A DNA stretch of 64,000 nucleotides from JAPOXR01 sp963664715 (GTDB lineage: Bacteria; Pseudomonadota; Alphaproteobacteria; Rhodobacterales; Rhodobacteraceae). Position 1 is the first letter of the stretch. The number at the start of each line of letters is the position of its first letter. The notes under the pieces were generated by a model. That model was not told the DNA's origin, did no database searches, and saw only the letters and a list, made by a program, of their open reading frames with translations. Where the stretch lies: the NCBI GenBank assembly GCA_963664715.2, contig CAXXUY010000011.1, positions 620,001 through 684,000 of the forward strand, written 5' to 3'. The position numbers and the translations under genes are program-made. This document shows positions 9,241 through 18,712 of the stretch, piece by piece.

Positions 9241-9270
9241 AAAGAACAGGCCGCCTGACGGCGGCCTGTT
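9241..9270 (-). terminator. Rho-independent terminator of the dctQMP operon
   Basis: A perfect 11-bp inverted repeat (AACAGGCCGCC / GGCGGCCTGTT) with a 4-base loop lies at 9245-9270, about 25 bases past the dctP stop. On the minus strand the stem is followed by CTTTATT. Confidence 0.8.
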
Positions 9271-9295
9271 GCCAGGTTCACGCTTTCAAGACCGT

Positions 9296-10372
9296 TCAGT
9301 TGACCGAACTGGAGTTGAGCATGGCAATTTCTTCTTCAGCCTTGGCTGCAGCGGCGACGAGAGCGTCATAGACTTCCTTGCCACCGCGCACGTTCTCCTG
9401 GAACCAGCCATAGACCGGGGAGGCTGCCTCCTTGAACATCTGCTTTTCCTCGGGAGTCGGAACGTAGATGGATCCACCCAATTCAACAAAGTCCTTGTAG
9501 GCCTGGATTGACTTGCGCTTCGGCGAGGCGAAAGTGGCCTGCTGCAGCTGTGAAAATCCGTCGGCAACCACGACCCGGAGATTCTCCGGCATTGACATGA
9601 ATTTCTCGTTGTTCATCCACCAGAGGGCGCCCATATAGGCATGTCCGTCAAGAGTGATGAACTTCAGGCCGGCATCCGGGAACTTCATTCCCATGATGTC
9701 CGTAATGCCGTTCTTGGATCCTTCGACGACGCCGGTCTGGAAGGAAGTGAACAGTTCCGGCCACGGAATCGGGGTTGGGCTGGCGCCAAGCGCCTTGACC
9801 AGCACCTGGGGAAGGTCAGCAACGACGGTGCGGATCTTCAATCCCTCAAGATCTGAAGGAGACTGGACGACCTTCTGGGTGTTTGCGAAATTTCTCCAGC
9901 CACCGGTGTTGCCGATCGTCATGAGGCGGATGGTGCCGCCGGAATCCTCGAGGGCCATTCGTCGAAGGACATTGACGAAATCACCTTCAAGAACCCTTTC
10001 GGCCACCCTGTCATCCCTGAGGAGATACGGCAGGTCGAAGATCTGGACATAGGGGAAAATTCCGGCTGCGCCGCCGGATGTCGAAATGTAGACATCCATC
10101 GTTCCGTCAGAGATTCCCTGCAGGCACTCGGCACCATTGGCACAGAGTTGTGTACCTGCGAAGACCTCGACTGAAATCGCCCCGTTCGAGCGCGATTCCA
10201 CATAGTCCTGAAACACGACTATGCCGTCATAGTCTTCGTCATTGAGATCAGGACCGACAACCGCACGCAGGTTGTAGTCGGCGGCCAGAACGGAAAGGCC
10301 GGAAAAGGCGAGGGCGACCAACCCTGCCCCGGCAGTTTTCATCATGCCGGAAATTGGAGTCTTCATGATCAT
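9296..10372 (-). CDS. dctP: TRAP transporter substrate-binding protein, DctP family
   Basis: 358 residues with a Sec signal peptide ending at about SVLA-AD. The family core includes GLKIRT, whose arginine normally binds the ligand carboxylate, and IPWPELFTSFQTGVVEG. TRAP binding proteins deliver organic acids to the QM permease in a sodium-driven reaction. Two cysteines (CANGAEC) may form a disulfide. It is the last gene of the minus-strand order dctQ-dctM-dctP and is followed by a strong terminator. ATG 10372 has GAGGAAAC upstream; a second Met two codons on is equally possible. The ligand is unknown. Confidence 0.92.
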   Translation of the reverse strand: MIMKTPISGMMKTAGAGLVALAFSGLSVLAADYNLRAVVGPDLNDEDYDGIVVFQDYVESRSNGAISVEVFAGTQLCANGAECLQGISDGTMDVYISTSGGAAGIFPYVQIFDLPYLLRDDRVAERVLEGDFVNVLRRMALEDSGGTIRLMTIGNTGGWRNFANTQKVVQSPSDLEGLKIRTVVADLPQVLVKALGASPTPIPWPELFTSFQTGVVEGSKNGITDIMGMKFPDAGLKFITLDGHAYMGALWWMNNEKFMSMPENLRVVVADGFSQLQQATFASPKRKSIQAYKDFVELGGSIYVPTPEEKQMFKEAASPVYGWFQENVRGGKEVYDALVAAAAKAEEEIAMLNSSSVN

Positions 10373-10458
10373 GTTTCCTCTTGTTTAACCACATAGTTGG
10401 ACGGGAAGTCCCTATATGGAACGCCGTTCATTGTCGAATCGGGAATCCTCGGAGATGG

Positions 10459-11748
10459 CTACTGCACGAAGCCGAAATAGGTCGGGATGAACATGGAAAT
10501 CGGCGGGAAGTACGTGATCAGGAAAATCACCACAATCTCGACCGCAAGAAATGGCAGGATCGCCTTGGCAAGAGTGTCGACCCTCACTCCGGAGATACTG
10601 GACGCAACGAACAGGACCAGTCCCATCGGCGGTGTCACCAGTCCGACCGTGAGGTTGACCGACATGATGATGGCGAAGTGTACAGGATGCACGCCAAGAT
10701 CGACAAAGATTGGTCCGAGGATTGGTCCGAGTATGATTATGGCCGGGCCTGCGTCGAGAAACATGCCGACGACGAAGAGCAGGAGATTGATCAGGAACAG
10801 CAGGACGAGAGGATCGGAGGACAGGGACAGGACCCAGCCGGCAAGTATCTCCGGAAGGTGGCTGAGACCGACGATTGCCTTGAATGCAATTGCGGCGCCA
10901 ACCAGCATCAGGACGACGGTGGAAGTCAGGCAGGCACGCATGAGCACACCGGGCAGATCCTTCCATGTCATGGTCCTGAGCAGAAAGATGCTGATGACGA
11001 GTGCATAGGCAACCGCCACGGCAGAGGCTTCCGTTGGCGTGAAAACGCCGCCGAGAATGCCGCCGAGGATTATGACTGGAGTCAGAAGCGGAAAGAAGGC
11101 CCGGGCTGCCGCCTTTCCTCGGAGTGGCCAACCGGCCCGTTCGGATGCAACCGGAAAATTGTGCCGTTTGGCAAGATATGCGGTCATCAGCATCAGGCCG
11201 ACGCCCACGAGTATCCCCGGTATCATGCCTCCCAGGAACAAAGCCGCCACGGACTCTCCCATGACATAGGCGTAGATGATCATGATCCCGGACGGCGGGA
11301 TAATGGGTCCGATAACGGAGGAAGCTGCAGTCACCGCGGCAGCAAAGCGCCGCGAGTAGCCATTCTTTTCCATCGCCGGAATCAGCATTGATCCCAGTGC
11401 CGAGGTGTCGGCCACTGCCGACCCGGACAACCCTGCGAAGAGCATCGAGGAAAGAATGTTCACATGAGCGAGACCACCGCGGAAATGACCCATCATGACC
11501 TGAGCGAAGTCCACCAGGCGAAGGGTGATGCCCCCGCGGTTCATGAGTTCTCCGGCAAGCATGAAGAAAGGAATCGCCATGAGCGGGAATGAATCGATGC
11601 CGTTATAGATGTTCCGGTAGAGGAACGCGATGTCACGTTCCTGACCAATGATCCAGAGAATGATCCCGGGCGCCGCCAGCATGGCAAAAAACACCGGAAT
11701 TCCGATGAACAGGAAGATGAGGAAGAGCGGGAGAAACAGGATCAGCAT
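10459..11748 (-). CDS. dctM: TRAP transporter large permease, DctM family
   Basis: 429 residues, strongly hydrophobic with about 12 membrane segments. It carries family landmarks such as MNRGGITLRLVDFA, SGSAVADTSALGSMLIPAM and PPSGIMIIYAYV. It forms the sodium-coupled translocation pathway of a TRAP importer. It starts 3 bp after dctQ, consistent with translational coupling, and an 86-bp gap separates it from dctP. Confidence 0.93.
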   Translation of the reverse strand: MLILFLPLFLIFLFIGIPVFFAMLAAPGIILWIIGQERDIAFLYRNIYNGIDSFPLMAIPFFMLAGELMNRGGITLRLVDFAQVMMGHFRGGLAHVNILSSMLFAGLSGSAVADTSALGSMLIPAMEKNGYSRRFAAAVTAASSVIGPIIPPSGIMIIYAYVMGESVAALFLGGMIPGILVGVGLMLMTAYLAKRHNFPVASERAGWPLRGKAAARAFFPLLTPVIILGGILGGVFTPTEASAVAVAYALVISIFLLRTMTWKDLPGVLMRACLTSTVVLMLVGAAIAFKAIVGLSHLPEILAGWVLSLSSDPLVLLFLINLLLFVVGMFLDAGPAIIILGPILGPIFVDLGVHPVHFAIIMSVNLTVGLVTPPMGLVLFVASSISGVRVDTLAKAILPFLAVEIVVIFLITYFPPISMFIPTYFGFVQ

Positions 11749-11751
11749 GCG

Positions 11752-12348
11752 TCAGTCCGCCGCAGCTTCTATCCGGTCGGGCGGGTCGCCGTAGGAGACC
11801 GAACCGTCAAGCAATTCATGGACCTGCTTCATGATGAGTTCCGCGCTGACCAGCACCATCAATCCGAAGCCCACCGGCAACGACATGTACATCCAGGCAA
11901 GCTTTATCCGGACCGATTCCATGCCGATGAGCTGAAGCGGAAATTTCAGGGATCCCGAATTGAACAGCCAGCCGCTCTTGATGTGCTTGTTGGCGAAGTA
12001 GAGGGCAACGAAGAGAACGGCGAGTCCCAGCAAGAGCATGAAGAGATTCAGCAGCCCGGCGGCATGCCGCCCCATGGCGTCCCGGATCATGTCGATGGAC
12101 ACAAATGTCCCCCATCGATATGCAGACGGTGCCATCAGTCCGGTCATCCACAGCATGCAGAAGCGCGCAGCTTCATCCGGCCAGGGCAAGGCGTTGTTGA
12201 GAACATAGCGGAAGAAGACCTGGAGGAGGATTACGAGGACCATCAGGCCGAGTCCGATTATGGCGACGATACGGCAATAGGCCAGTATTCTCGTGTTGAA
12301 TTCCTCCAGCGACCGGATGAAATTGCTCTCGACGCCTCTCGAGATCAT
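11752..12348 (-). CDS. dctQ: TRAP transporter small permease, DctQ family
   Basis: 198 residues with four predicted membrane helices and the family motif around LPWPDEAARFCMLWMTGL. It partners DctM in the inner membrane. The first gene of the operon; no regulator gene lies upstream, where the secA 3' end is found. Confidence 0.9.
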   Translation of the reverse strand: MISRGVESNFIRSLEEFNTRILAYCRIVAIIGLGLMVLVILLQVFFRYVLNNALPWPDEAARFCMLWMTGLMAPSAYRWGTFVSIDMIRDAMGRHAAGLLNLFMLLLGLAVLFVALYFANKHIKSGWLFNSGSLKFPLQLIGMESVRIKLAWMYMSLPVGFGLMVLVSAELIMKQVHELLDGSVSYGDPPDRIEAAAD

Positions 12349-12733
12349 GGCACTTCACCGTGCATCGACCGAGATGGCGCGAATTCGCCGTCAGCCATGG
12401 CCGGTCCGGCAGAAATGCGCGAAGTTCCGGTTGCCGATGGAATTCCGCGGAAGTTCAAGCAAATTCCTCCTAGACGAGACTATGGCACCGAGGCAAGCGA
12501 GCCTGAACCTGACAGCCTAATCGCGTCTCGTCAAGCGGTCCGGGGTCAGGGGGCCATTGTTCGCAACCGGTGCCGCGGCAACAGGGACTGTCTGTCGTGA
12601 CATCGAGTCGAGCCCGACATTCGGTGCTGAACCAAGGGCCATGTCACGAGCGCCGCGGCTCCCGCGCCGATGTTCAGCAGGTCTTTGCAGGCTGCGGCAC
12701 CGAATTCTGCGCGGCGGAGGCAACGAAGGAAAT
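12349..12733. other. 385-bp intergenic region between secA 3' end and dctQ
   Basis: Both neighbours are on the minus strand, so this should contain the secA terminator and the dctQMP promoter. I found no convincing hairpin with a T-tract, no conserved ORF and no RNA element. Confidence 0.5.
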
Positions 12734-15442
12734 TCAGGCCCTCCGTCCGTGGCAGTGCTTGTATTTCTTGCCGGAGCCGCAGGGGCAGGGACTGTTCCGG
12801 CCAGGCGCGCCTCCGGTTCTTGTCCTTTGGACCGGCCTTCCGCTCCCGGCACGGGCACCCTGTTGGGCACTCTGTTGACTTGCACCTGACGGCATGGCGG
12901 TGGCTTCGGCCTGCTGACGCCTTGCCATGAGTTGACGCATCATGGCTTCCTGCTCTTCCTGGCTCAGTGGACGCATGATGCTGAGGTGGGAGGAGACGTC
13001 GGAACGAAGGGCATTGAGCAGGGATTCAAACAGGCCGAAGGCCTCGTTCTTGAACTCGTTCAGCGGGTCGCGCTGTGCGTAGCCCCTGAACCCGATCACG
13101 GATCTGAGGTGCTCCAGCGTCACGAGGTGCTCGCGCCATTTCTTGTCGAGCGTGTGAAGAAGTACCTGTTTTTCCAGTGACCGCATCGTGTCACCGCCGA
13201 AATCCATTGACTTCTTGGCAAGGACCTCGTCGGAATCCTGGTAAAGACGGGTGCGCACGACGTCATCGTCGACATCCTCCTCTCCGGACCATGTCCCGAC
13301 GGGTTGATCGATACCGAGCTTGGCCATGGCCTCTTCCTGGAGCAACTCCATTTCCCATTGTTCGGGATAGGTCTTGGGCGGCATGCACTGGTCGACGAGG
13401 TCGTCGACGACCTGGTGGCGCATGTCCCGAACGATTTCCGAGACATCCGTTGACTCCATGATTTCCAGTCGTTGGCTGAAGATTGCCTTCCGCTGGTCAT
13501 TGATCACATCATCGTACTTCAACAGCTGCTTGCGGATGTCGAAGTTGCGTGCCTCGACCTTGCTCTGGGCCTTTTCGAGGGACTTGTTGACCCAGGGATG
13601 CTCAATCGCCTCTCCCTCTTCCATGCCGATCGTGCCGAGCACCTTGTCGAGCCTGTCGGAGCCGAATATCCGCATGAGGTCGTCATCAAGCGACAGGTGG
13701 AAACTGGACCGTCCAGGATCGCCCTGCCGACCGGAGCGGCCCCGAAGCTGGTTGTCAATGCGCCTGGATTCGTGCCTTTCGGTTGCCAGCACGAAGAGGC
13801 CTCCCGCCTCGATCACCTGCCGGCGCGCATCCGAGATTTCTGCTTCGATCTCGGCCCTGACCTGCACGGCATCCGCGTTCGGGTCGCTGTCCAGGACCTC
13901 CAGAACCTTCATCTCGACATTGCCGCCGAGTTGAATGTCCGTTCCGCGACCGGCCATGTTGGTGGCAATCGTGACGGCGCCGGGACAGCCAGCCTCTGCA
14001 ATGATCCGGGCCTCCTGTTCGTGATGCCGGGCATTGAGGACATTGTGGTCAATCTTCTCCTTCTCGAGGAGGGATGACAGAAGTTCGGACTTTTCGATCG
14101 ATGTCGTTCCGACCAGTACCGGTTGACCAATCACGTTGGCATCCTTGATGGCCGCCATGATGGCGTCCGTCTTTTCCTGGGCTGTCCGGAAAACCTTGTC
14201 GTGTTCATCGGCCCTGGCGACCGGCTGGTTGGTCGGGATCTCCACGACGCCGAGACCATAGATCTCCTGGAATTCTTCCGCCTCGGTTGCCGCCGTTCCG
14301 GTCATTCCCGCCAGCTTTCCGTAGAGGCGGAAGTAGTTCTGAAATGTAATCGATGCCAGGGTGACATTTTCAGGCTGGATGGGCACGCCCTCCTTGGCCT
14401 CGATGGACTGATGGAGTCCGTCACTCAGTCTTCGTCCCGGCATCATCCTTCCCGTGAATTCATCGATCAGGACGATGCTGCCGTCGCGGACGATATAGTC
14501 CTTGTCCTTCTGGAAGTTCTTGTGGGCGCGCAATGCCTGGGTGATGTGATGGACGATCGTGGTTGATTCGGGATCATAGAGCGACTGGTTCTCCGGAAGG
14601 ATGCCCTCGGTGCGCAGCCGACTCTCCATGAACTCGTTCCCGGAATCGGTGAAGGTCACATTCCGGGTCTTCTCGTCAAGCGTGTAATGCTCTTCGGCAA
14701 CGTCGGGAATGACCTTGTCGACTGCAGTGTAGAGTTCCGACCTGTCCTGGGACGGGCCGGAAATGATCAAGGGGGTTCTCGCCTCGTCAATCAGGATCGA
14801 GTCAACTTCGTCGACGATCGCAAAATTGTGTCCTCGCTGGACCATCCGGGAGAGCTCCTGAGCCATGTTGTCCCGAAGGTAGTCGAAGCCGAGTTCATTG
14901 TTCGTGGCGTAGGTGATGTCTGACTGGTAGGCAGCGCGTTTCTCGTCGTCAGGTTGAGACGGGACGACCACACCCACTGTCATGCCAAGGGCGTTGTATA
15001 CCGATCCCATCCAGTCTGCATCGCGCCGGGCCAGGTAATCGTTGACAGTCACGATGTGAACGCCTTCGCCCCTCAGCGAATTCAGGAATGCGGGAAGTGT
15101 CGCAACCAGCGTCTTTCCTTCACCGGTCTTCATTTCGGCGATATTGCCCCGGTGGAGAAACACGCCCCCGAGAAGCTGAACGTCAAAGATCCGGAGCCCG
15201 AGCGACCGCTTTGCCGCTTCACGAACATTGGCAAATGCCTCCGGCAACAGATCGTCGAGATCTTCACCGTTCCGTGCCCTGGTTCGCAATTGTTCCGTTC
15301 GATCGCGGATTCCGTCATCGGAGAGTGCTTCAAACTCCGATTCCATGTCGTTTATCGAGGCAATGATTGGACGGACGGACTTCAGCAAGCGATCATTCGG
15401 CGAGCCGAAGACCTTTTTCGCTATGGTTGATACGCCCAGCAT
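12734..15442 (-). CDS. secA: Preprotein translocase ATPase SecA
   Basis: About 902 residues. DEAD-motor landmarks are present: Walker A MKTGEGKT, DEVDSILIDEAR, TNMAGRGTDIQLGG and QLRGRSGRQGDPG. The C-terminal zinc-binding tail CPCGSGKKYKHCHG contacts SecB and phospholipid. It drives post-translational export through SecYEG. The open frame extends 22 codons further upstream, but the conserved start is the Met of MLGVSTIAKKVFGS at 15442, with GGAG upstream. Monocistronic as far as can be seen. In many Alphaproteobacteria a parvulin-type PPIase gene sits between secA and argJ; here that interval is non-coding. Confidence 0.97.
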   Translation of the reverse strand: MLGVSTIAKKVFGSPNDRLLKSVRPIIASINDMESEFEALSDDGIRDRTEQLRTRARNGEDLDDLLPEAFANVREAAKRSLGLRIFDVQLLGGVFLHRGNIAEMKTGEGKTLVATLPAFLNSLRGEGVHIVTVNDYLARRDADWMGSVYNALGMTVGVVVPSQPDDEKRAAYQSDITYATNNELGFDYLRDNMAQELSRMVQRGHNFAIVDEVDSILIDEARTPLIISGPSQDRSELYTAVDKVIPDVAEEHYTLDEKTRNVTFTDSGNEFMESRLRTEGILPENQSLYDPESTTIVHHITQALRAHKNFQKDKDYIVRDGSIVLIDEFTGRMMPGRRLSDGLHQSIEAKEGVPIQPENVTLASITFQNYFRLYGKLAGMTGTAATEAEEFQEIYGLGVVEIPTNQPVARADEHDKVFRTAQEKTDAIMAAIKDANVIGQPVLVGTTSIEKSELLSSLLEKEKIDHNVLNARHHEQEARIIAEAGCPGAVTIATNMAGRGTDIQLGGNVEMKVLEVLDSDPNADAVQVRAEIEAEISDARRQVIEAGGLFVLATERHESRRIDNQLRGRSGRQGDPGRSSFHLSLDDDLMRIFGSDRLDKVLGTIGMEEGEAIEHPWVNKSLEKAQSKVEARNFDIRKQLLKYDDVINDQRKAIFSQRLEIMESTDVSEIVRDMRHQVVDDLVDQCMPPKTYPEQWEMELLQEEAMAKLGIDQPVGTWSGEEDVDDDVVRTRLYQDSDEVLAKKSMDFGGDTMRSLEKQVLLHTLDKKWREHLVTLEHLRSVIGFRGYAQRDPLNEFKNEAFGLFESLLNALRSDVSSHLSIMRPLSQEEQEAMMRQLMARRQQAEATAMPSGASQQSAQQGARAGSGRPVQRTRTGGAPGRNSPCPCGSGKKYKHCHGRRA

Positions 15443-15851
15443 GATCGTGTCCGTTCTCCGGCAAGCTCCGGCCAGAGGCCGGGACGTCAGAATAAAGGTT
15501 CGGCGCAAGTTTGGAGCGATTCGCGATCTTCGGCCACCTCAGATTCCAGTGGTGTGCGCCATCCGGTTTCGCAACGGGCGATGTAAGCATCACGGCGTGG
15601 AGTGTCAACTTTGCTAAACGGGCCCTGTCATCGGGCCCTGTCATCGGGCAGGAGTTGGCGGACATCTGTCAAGGTCCAGTCTGCGCGTCCTTCCGGAATG
15701 GTGTCGCGACTCAGGGCGCCGCTGGTAACCGAATATCCGTGATTGCGGCATTGACCAATGAACTCAATCCGGCAATAGCCAGCAGCGAGCGGTTGAACTC
15801 CTGACACCGCTGACCTCGAGATGACGAGCAAACCACGCGAGACGACAACCA
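15443..15851. other. 409-bp divergent region between secA and argJ
   Basis: Should carry the secA and argJ promoters. It holds a short tandem repeat (separate entry). No PPIase gene or remnant was recognised in any frame. Confidence 0.6.
15620..15649. repeat. 13-bp tandem repeat, about 2.3 copies
   Basis: GGGCCCTGTCATC is repeated twice in direct tandem and followed by GGGC. Each unit contains the palindrome GGGCCC. It may be slippage or an operator-like element in the secA/argJ promoter region. Confidence 0.75.
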
Positions 15852-17186
15852 ATGCCCGGAAAGAACAAGAAGATTCAGAAGCTGAAAAGACGGATTCGCA
15901 GGCTTGAGAAGGAACTGCGGGCCATTCAAGTGCCAACAAACGGCGTTTCACCTTTGGCCCCTCCCGGTGGATTTCCACTGCTGCCGGTCATCAAGGGTGT
16001 GGATTTCTCAGCAGTTTCGGCGGGCGTGCGCTACAGGGACAGAACGGACGTCATGCTGGCCAGGATCGATCCGGGATGCACGGTGGCGGGTGCGTTTACG
16101 CGGTCGACGACCAGGTCTGCCGCGGTCGTCGACTGCGAGGCAAAGCTTGCGGAACTTTCCGGAACGGTTGCCGATGGCGGACTGGCACTGCTGGCCAATT
16201 CGGGAAACGCAAACGCATTTACCGGACGGGAGGGGGCCAAAGCGGTTTCGGGCCTGGCGGCTGAAGTCGGGCGCAGGCTGGGGATCCGACCTGGAAGCGT
16301 CTTCTCTGCCTCGACGGGTGTGATTGGCGAAAAACTGCCCGTCACCGCGATCAGGGGAGCAATTGACAGTCTGGTTGAAGGGCTTGATCCTTTGAGGGCT
16401 GAAGATGCGGCGAAGGCCATCATGACGACCGACACTTTCCCAAAGGGATCGGGGACAGTGATTGCAATGGATGAGGTCGAGGTTGCAGTATCCGGGATCG
16501 CCAAGGGTTCGGGAATGATCGCACCCGACATGGCAACAATGCTGGCCTTCGTGTTCACGGATGCAGCGGTCCAACAGGACGTCCTGCAGGAAATGGTGTC
16601 CCGTGTCTGCAGACGGTCACTCAATTGCGTCACCGTTGATGGCGACACGTCGACTTCCGACACCTTGCTCGTCGTTGCCTCGGCGGCATCCGGCGCACGA
16701 GTGATCGACTCGATCGACTCACCATCCTGCGCCCTGCTTGAGGCAGGGCTGGAGTCGGTCATGACGGATCTCGCGAAGCAGATTGCCAGGGACGGCGAAG
16801 GAGCAACCAAGTTTGTCGAAGTTCAGGTTACGGGGGCCGTGTCTGACGACGATGCCGGCAAGGTGGCCCGGTCTGTCGCGAATTCACCTTTGGTCAAGAC
16901 GGCCATTCACGGAGAGGATCCGAATTGGGGCAGGGTGGTCATGGCCGTCGGCAAATCGGGTGCACAGGCGGACAGGGACCTCCTGTCGATACGATTCGGT
17001 GGCTTGCAGGTCGCCGAGGGCGGCGAGGTCTCCGCGTTCCATTCGGAGATCGAGGCAGCGGCGTACATGAAGAACAGCGAACTTGTCATTGCGGTCGACC
17101 TCGGCCTGGGAAGAGGGTCTGCAAAGATCTGGACCTGCGATTTTTCGAAGGGCTATGTGGCGGTGAACGCAGATTACAGGTCATGA
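15852..17186 (+). CDS. argJ: Bifunctional ornithine acetyltransferase / N-acetylglutamate synthase
   Basis: 444 residues. ArgJ transfers acetyl from N-acetylornithine to glutamate in the cyclic arginine pathway. The autoproteolysis site that yields alpha and beta chains is visible as APDMAT-MLAF, with cleavage before T229. Other landmarks are NSGNANAFTG, MTTDTFPKG and HGEDPNWGR. The N-terminus has about 28 extra residues compared with usual ArgJ (which starts near SPLAPPGGFP). These are lysine/arginine-rich with hydrophobic residues at I8, L11, I15, L18, L22 and I25, a heptad pattern. The stop codon overlaps the mutT-type start (ATGA), so both are translationally coupled. Confidence 0.95.
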   Translation: MPGKNKKIQKLKRRIRRLEKELRAIQVPTNGVSPLAPPGGFPLLPVIKGVDFSAVSAGVRYRDRTDVMLARIDPGCTVAGAFTRSTTRSAAVVDCEAKLAELSGTVADGGLALLANSGNANAFTGREGAKAVSGLAAEVGRRLGIRPGSVFSASTGVIGEKLPVTAIRGAIDSLVEGLDPLRAEDAAKAIMTTDTFPKGSGTVIAMDEVEVAVSGIAKGSGMIAPDMATMLAFVFTDAAVQQDVLQEMVSRVCRRSLNCVTVDGDTSTSDTLLVVASAASGARVIDSIDSPSCALLEAGLESVMTDLAKQIARDGEGATKFVEVQVTGAVSDDDAGKVARSVANSPLVKTAIHGEDPNWGRVVMAVGKSGAQADRDLLSIRFGGLQVAEGGEVSAFHSEIEAAAYMKNSELVIAVDLGLGRGSAKIWTCDFSKGYVAVNADYRS

Positions 17187-17587
17187 CGATCGTTCTGGTT
17201 GCCGCCGTCGCCCTGGTCGACCGGGACGGGCGCATCCTTCTGGCGAAACGCCAGGAAGAGGGTTTTCTAGGTGGGTTGTGGGAGTTTCCCGGGGGGAAGA
17301 TCGAAGCCGGAGAGACGCCGGAAACAGCGCTGGTCCGCGAGCTTCGCGAGGAGCTGGGAATCGAGACATGGGGTAACTGCCTGGCGCCGCTGACATTTGC
17401 CAGCCATGGCTACCAGTCCTTTCACCTCCTGATGCCGCTGTTCGTGTGCCGGAAATGGAAAGGTATACCGAAACCGCTTGCACACCAGGGGCTTGCCTGG
17501 GTCACGGTCGGTGAATTGCGCAACTATCCAATGCCTCCTGCCGACAAGCCGATGATCCCGATTCTCCGGGAGTGGATAGGCGCCTGA
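17183..17587 (+). CDS. mutT: Nudix hydrolase, MutT-type (8-oxo-dGTP diphosphatase)
   Basis: 134 residues. A complete Nudix box is present, starting GGKIEAGETPE and ending RELREELGI, matching GX5EX7REUXEEXGU. MutT cleaves 8-oxo-dGTP to the monophosphate and so prevents A:T to C:G transversions. Length and the GGLWEFPGGK lead-in suit MutT. The ATG at 17183 overlaps the argJ stop by four bases; a longer in-frame ORF inside argJ was rejected. Confidence 0.9.
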   Translation: MTIVLVAAVALVDRDGRILLAKRQEEGFLGGLWEFPGGKIEAGETPETALVRELREELGIETWGNCLAPLTFASHGYQSFHLLMPLFVCRKWKGIPKPLAHQGLAWVTVGELRNYPMPPADKPMIPILREWIGA

Positions 17588-17611
17588 GATGTCGGCCGGG
17601 CGGGACTGTAC

Positions 17612-18697
17612 TCACCGGGACCCGGCAACGGGGTCGATCCAGCCCGCAAGGTTTTCGTGGATGAGGCCGACAATCAGCTTGATATGCGAGTCCGCGGAAT
17701 TCAGGCAGGGGATGTAGAGGAAGTCCTCGCCGCCGGCCTCTTCAAAGCTCTCCCTGATCTCTCCGTTAATCTCCTCGAGGGTTTCAATGCAGTCGGCGGC
17801 AAATCCCGGTGCAATGACAGCGATCCGGTTGACGCCGTCTTTCGCCAGGCGCGCGACCTCGTCCACAGTGTAGGGCTTGAGCCATTCTTCCTTCCCGAAC
17901 CGGGACTGGAATGCCGTGACGAGCCGCTGTTCATTCCATCCCAACCGTCCCCGAAGCAGCCGGGATGTCTTGCGGCATTGACAGTGGTAGGGATCACCCT
18001 CCTGCAGATAGCGTTCCGGAAGACCGTGATAGGACGCCACGAGGACACGGCCCTTCCCGGTTTCGCCTTCAAACACATCCGCAATCGATCCCGCCAGCGC
18101 CTCGACATAGTCCAGCTGGTCGAAATAGGGCGGGACTGAACGGATTTCGGGTTGCCAGCGGGTCTTGAGCAACGCCCGGTAGAGTTCATCATTCGCCGAG
18201 CCTGTCGTGGTGGCCGAGTACTGCGGATAGAGTGGTACGTAGAGAATTCGGCGACAGCCACGCTCAAGCAGGAGTTCGACCCGTGACTCAACGGAAGGAT
18301 TGCCGTAGCGCATGCAGAAATCGGTGATGACGGCGCCACCGTACATCTCGTTCAGATGACGTGCGACCGCTTCCGTTTGTTCTCGCGTAATCGTCATCAG
18401 CGGGCTTTCGTCGAGCTCGCTGTTCCAGATGCTCCGATATGCGCGCCCTGAGGTGAATGGCCGCTTGGTGAGAATGATGCACTGCAGGATTGGCTGCCAT
18501 TTCCAGACCGGATAGTCGATGACGCGTCGGTCAGACAGGAATTGGCCGAGATAGCGCCGCATCGAGCGATAATCGTGGCCGTCTGGTGTTCCCAGGTTTG
18601 CAAGCAGGACACCGGTCTTTCCTGAGGGGACCGGAGGGTGCCCTTCGGGTCCGAATGAAGGGTGATTCCCCTGGTCCTGTTCTTCCCGTTCCGGCAT
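17612..18697 (-). CDS. hemH: Ferrochelatase
   Basis: 361 residues. Inserts Fe2+ into protoporphyrin IX as the last step of protoheme synthesis. Family landmarks: GVLLANLGTPD, LSDRRVIDYP, the catalytic histidine H224 in SYHGLPERY, and the acidic motif DCIETLEEI. ATG 18697 has GGGAG eight bases upstream. It lies 15 bp behind the methyltransferase gene on the same strand, so they are probably one operon. It is convergent with argJ-mutT. Confidence 0.96.
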   Translation of the reverse strand: MPEREEQDQGNHPSFGPEGHPPVPSGKTGVLLANLGTPDGHDYRSMRRYLGQFLSDRRVIDYPVWKWQPILQCIILTKRPFTSGRAYRSIWNSELDESPLMTITREQTEAVARHLNEMYGGAVITDFCMRYGNPSVESRVELLLERGCRRILYVPLYPQYSATTTGSANDELYRALLKTRWQPEIRSVPPYFDQLDYVEALAGSIADVFEGETGKGRVLVASYHGLPERYLQEGDPYHCQCRKTSRLLRGRLGWNEQRLVTAFQSRFGKEEWLKPYTVDEVARLAKDGVNRIAVIAPGFAADCIETLEEINGEIRESFEEAGGEDFLYIPCLNSADSHIKLIVGLIHENLAGWIDPVAGSR

Positions 18698-18712
18698 CAG
18701 AATACTCCCGCT

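Noticed and set aside
10381..11391. 336-codon plus-strand ORF over dctM
   Set aside because: His/Asp/Gln-rich antisense of a membrane protein gene, which is well supported on the minus strand.
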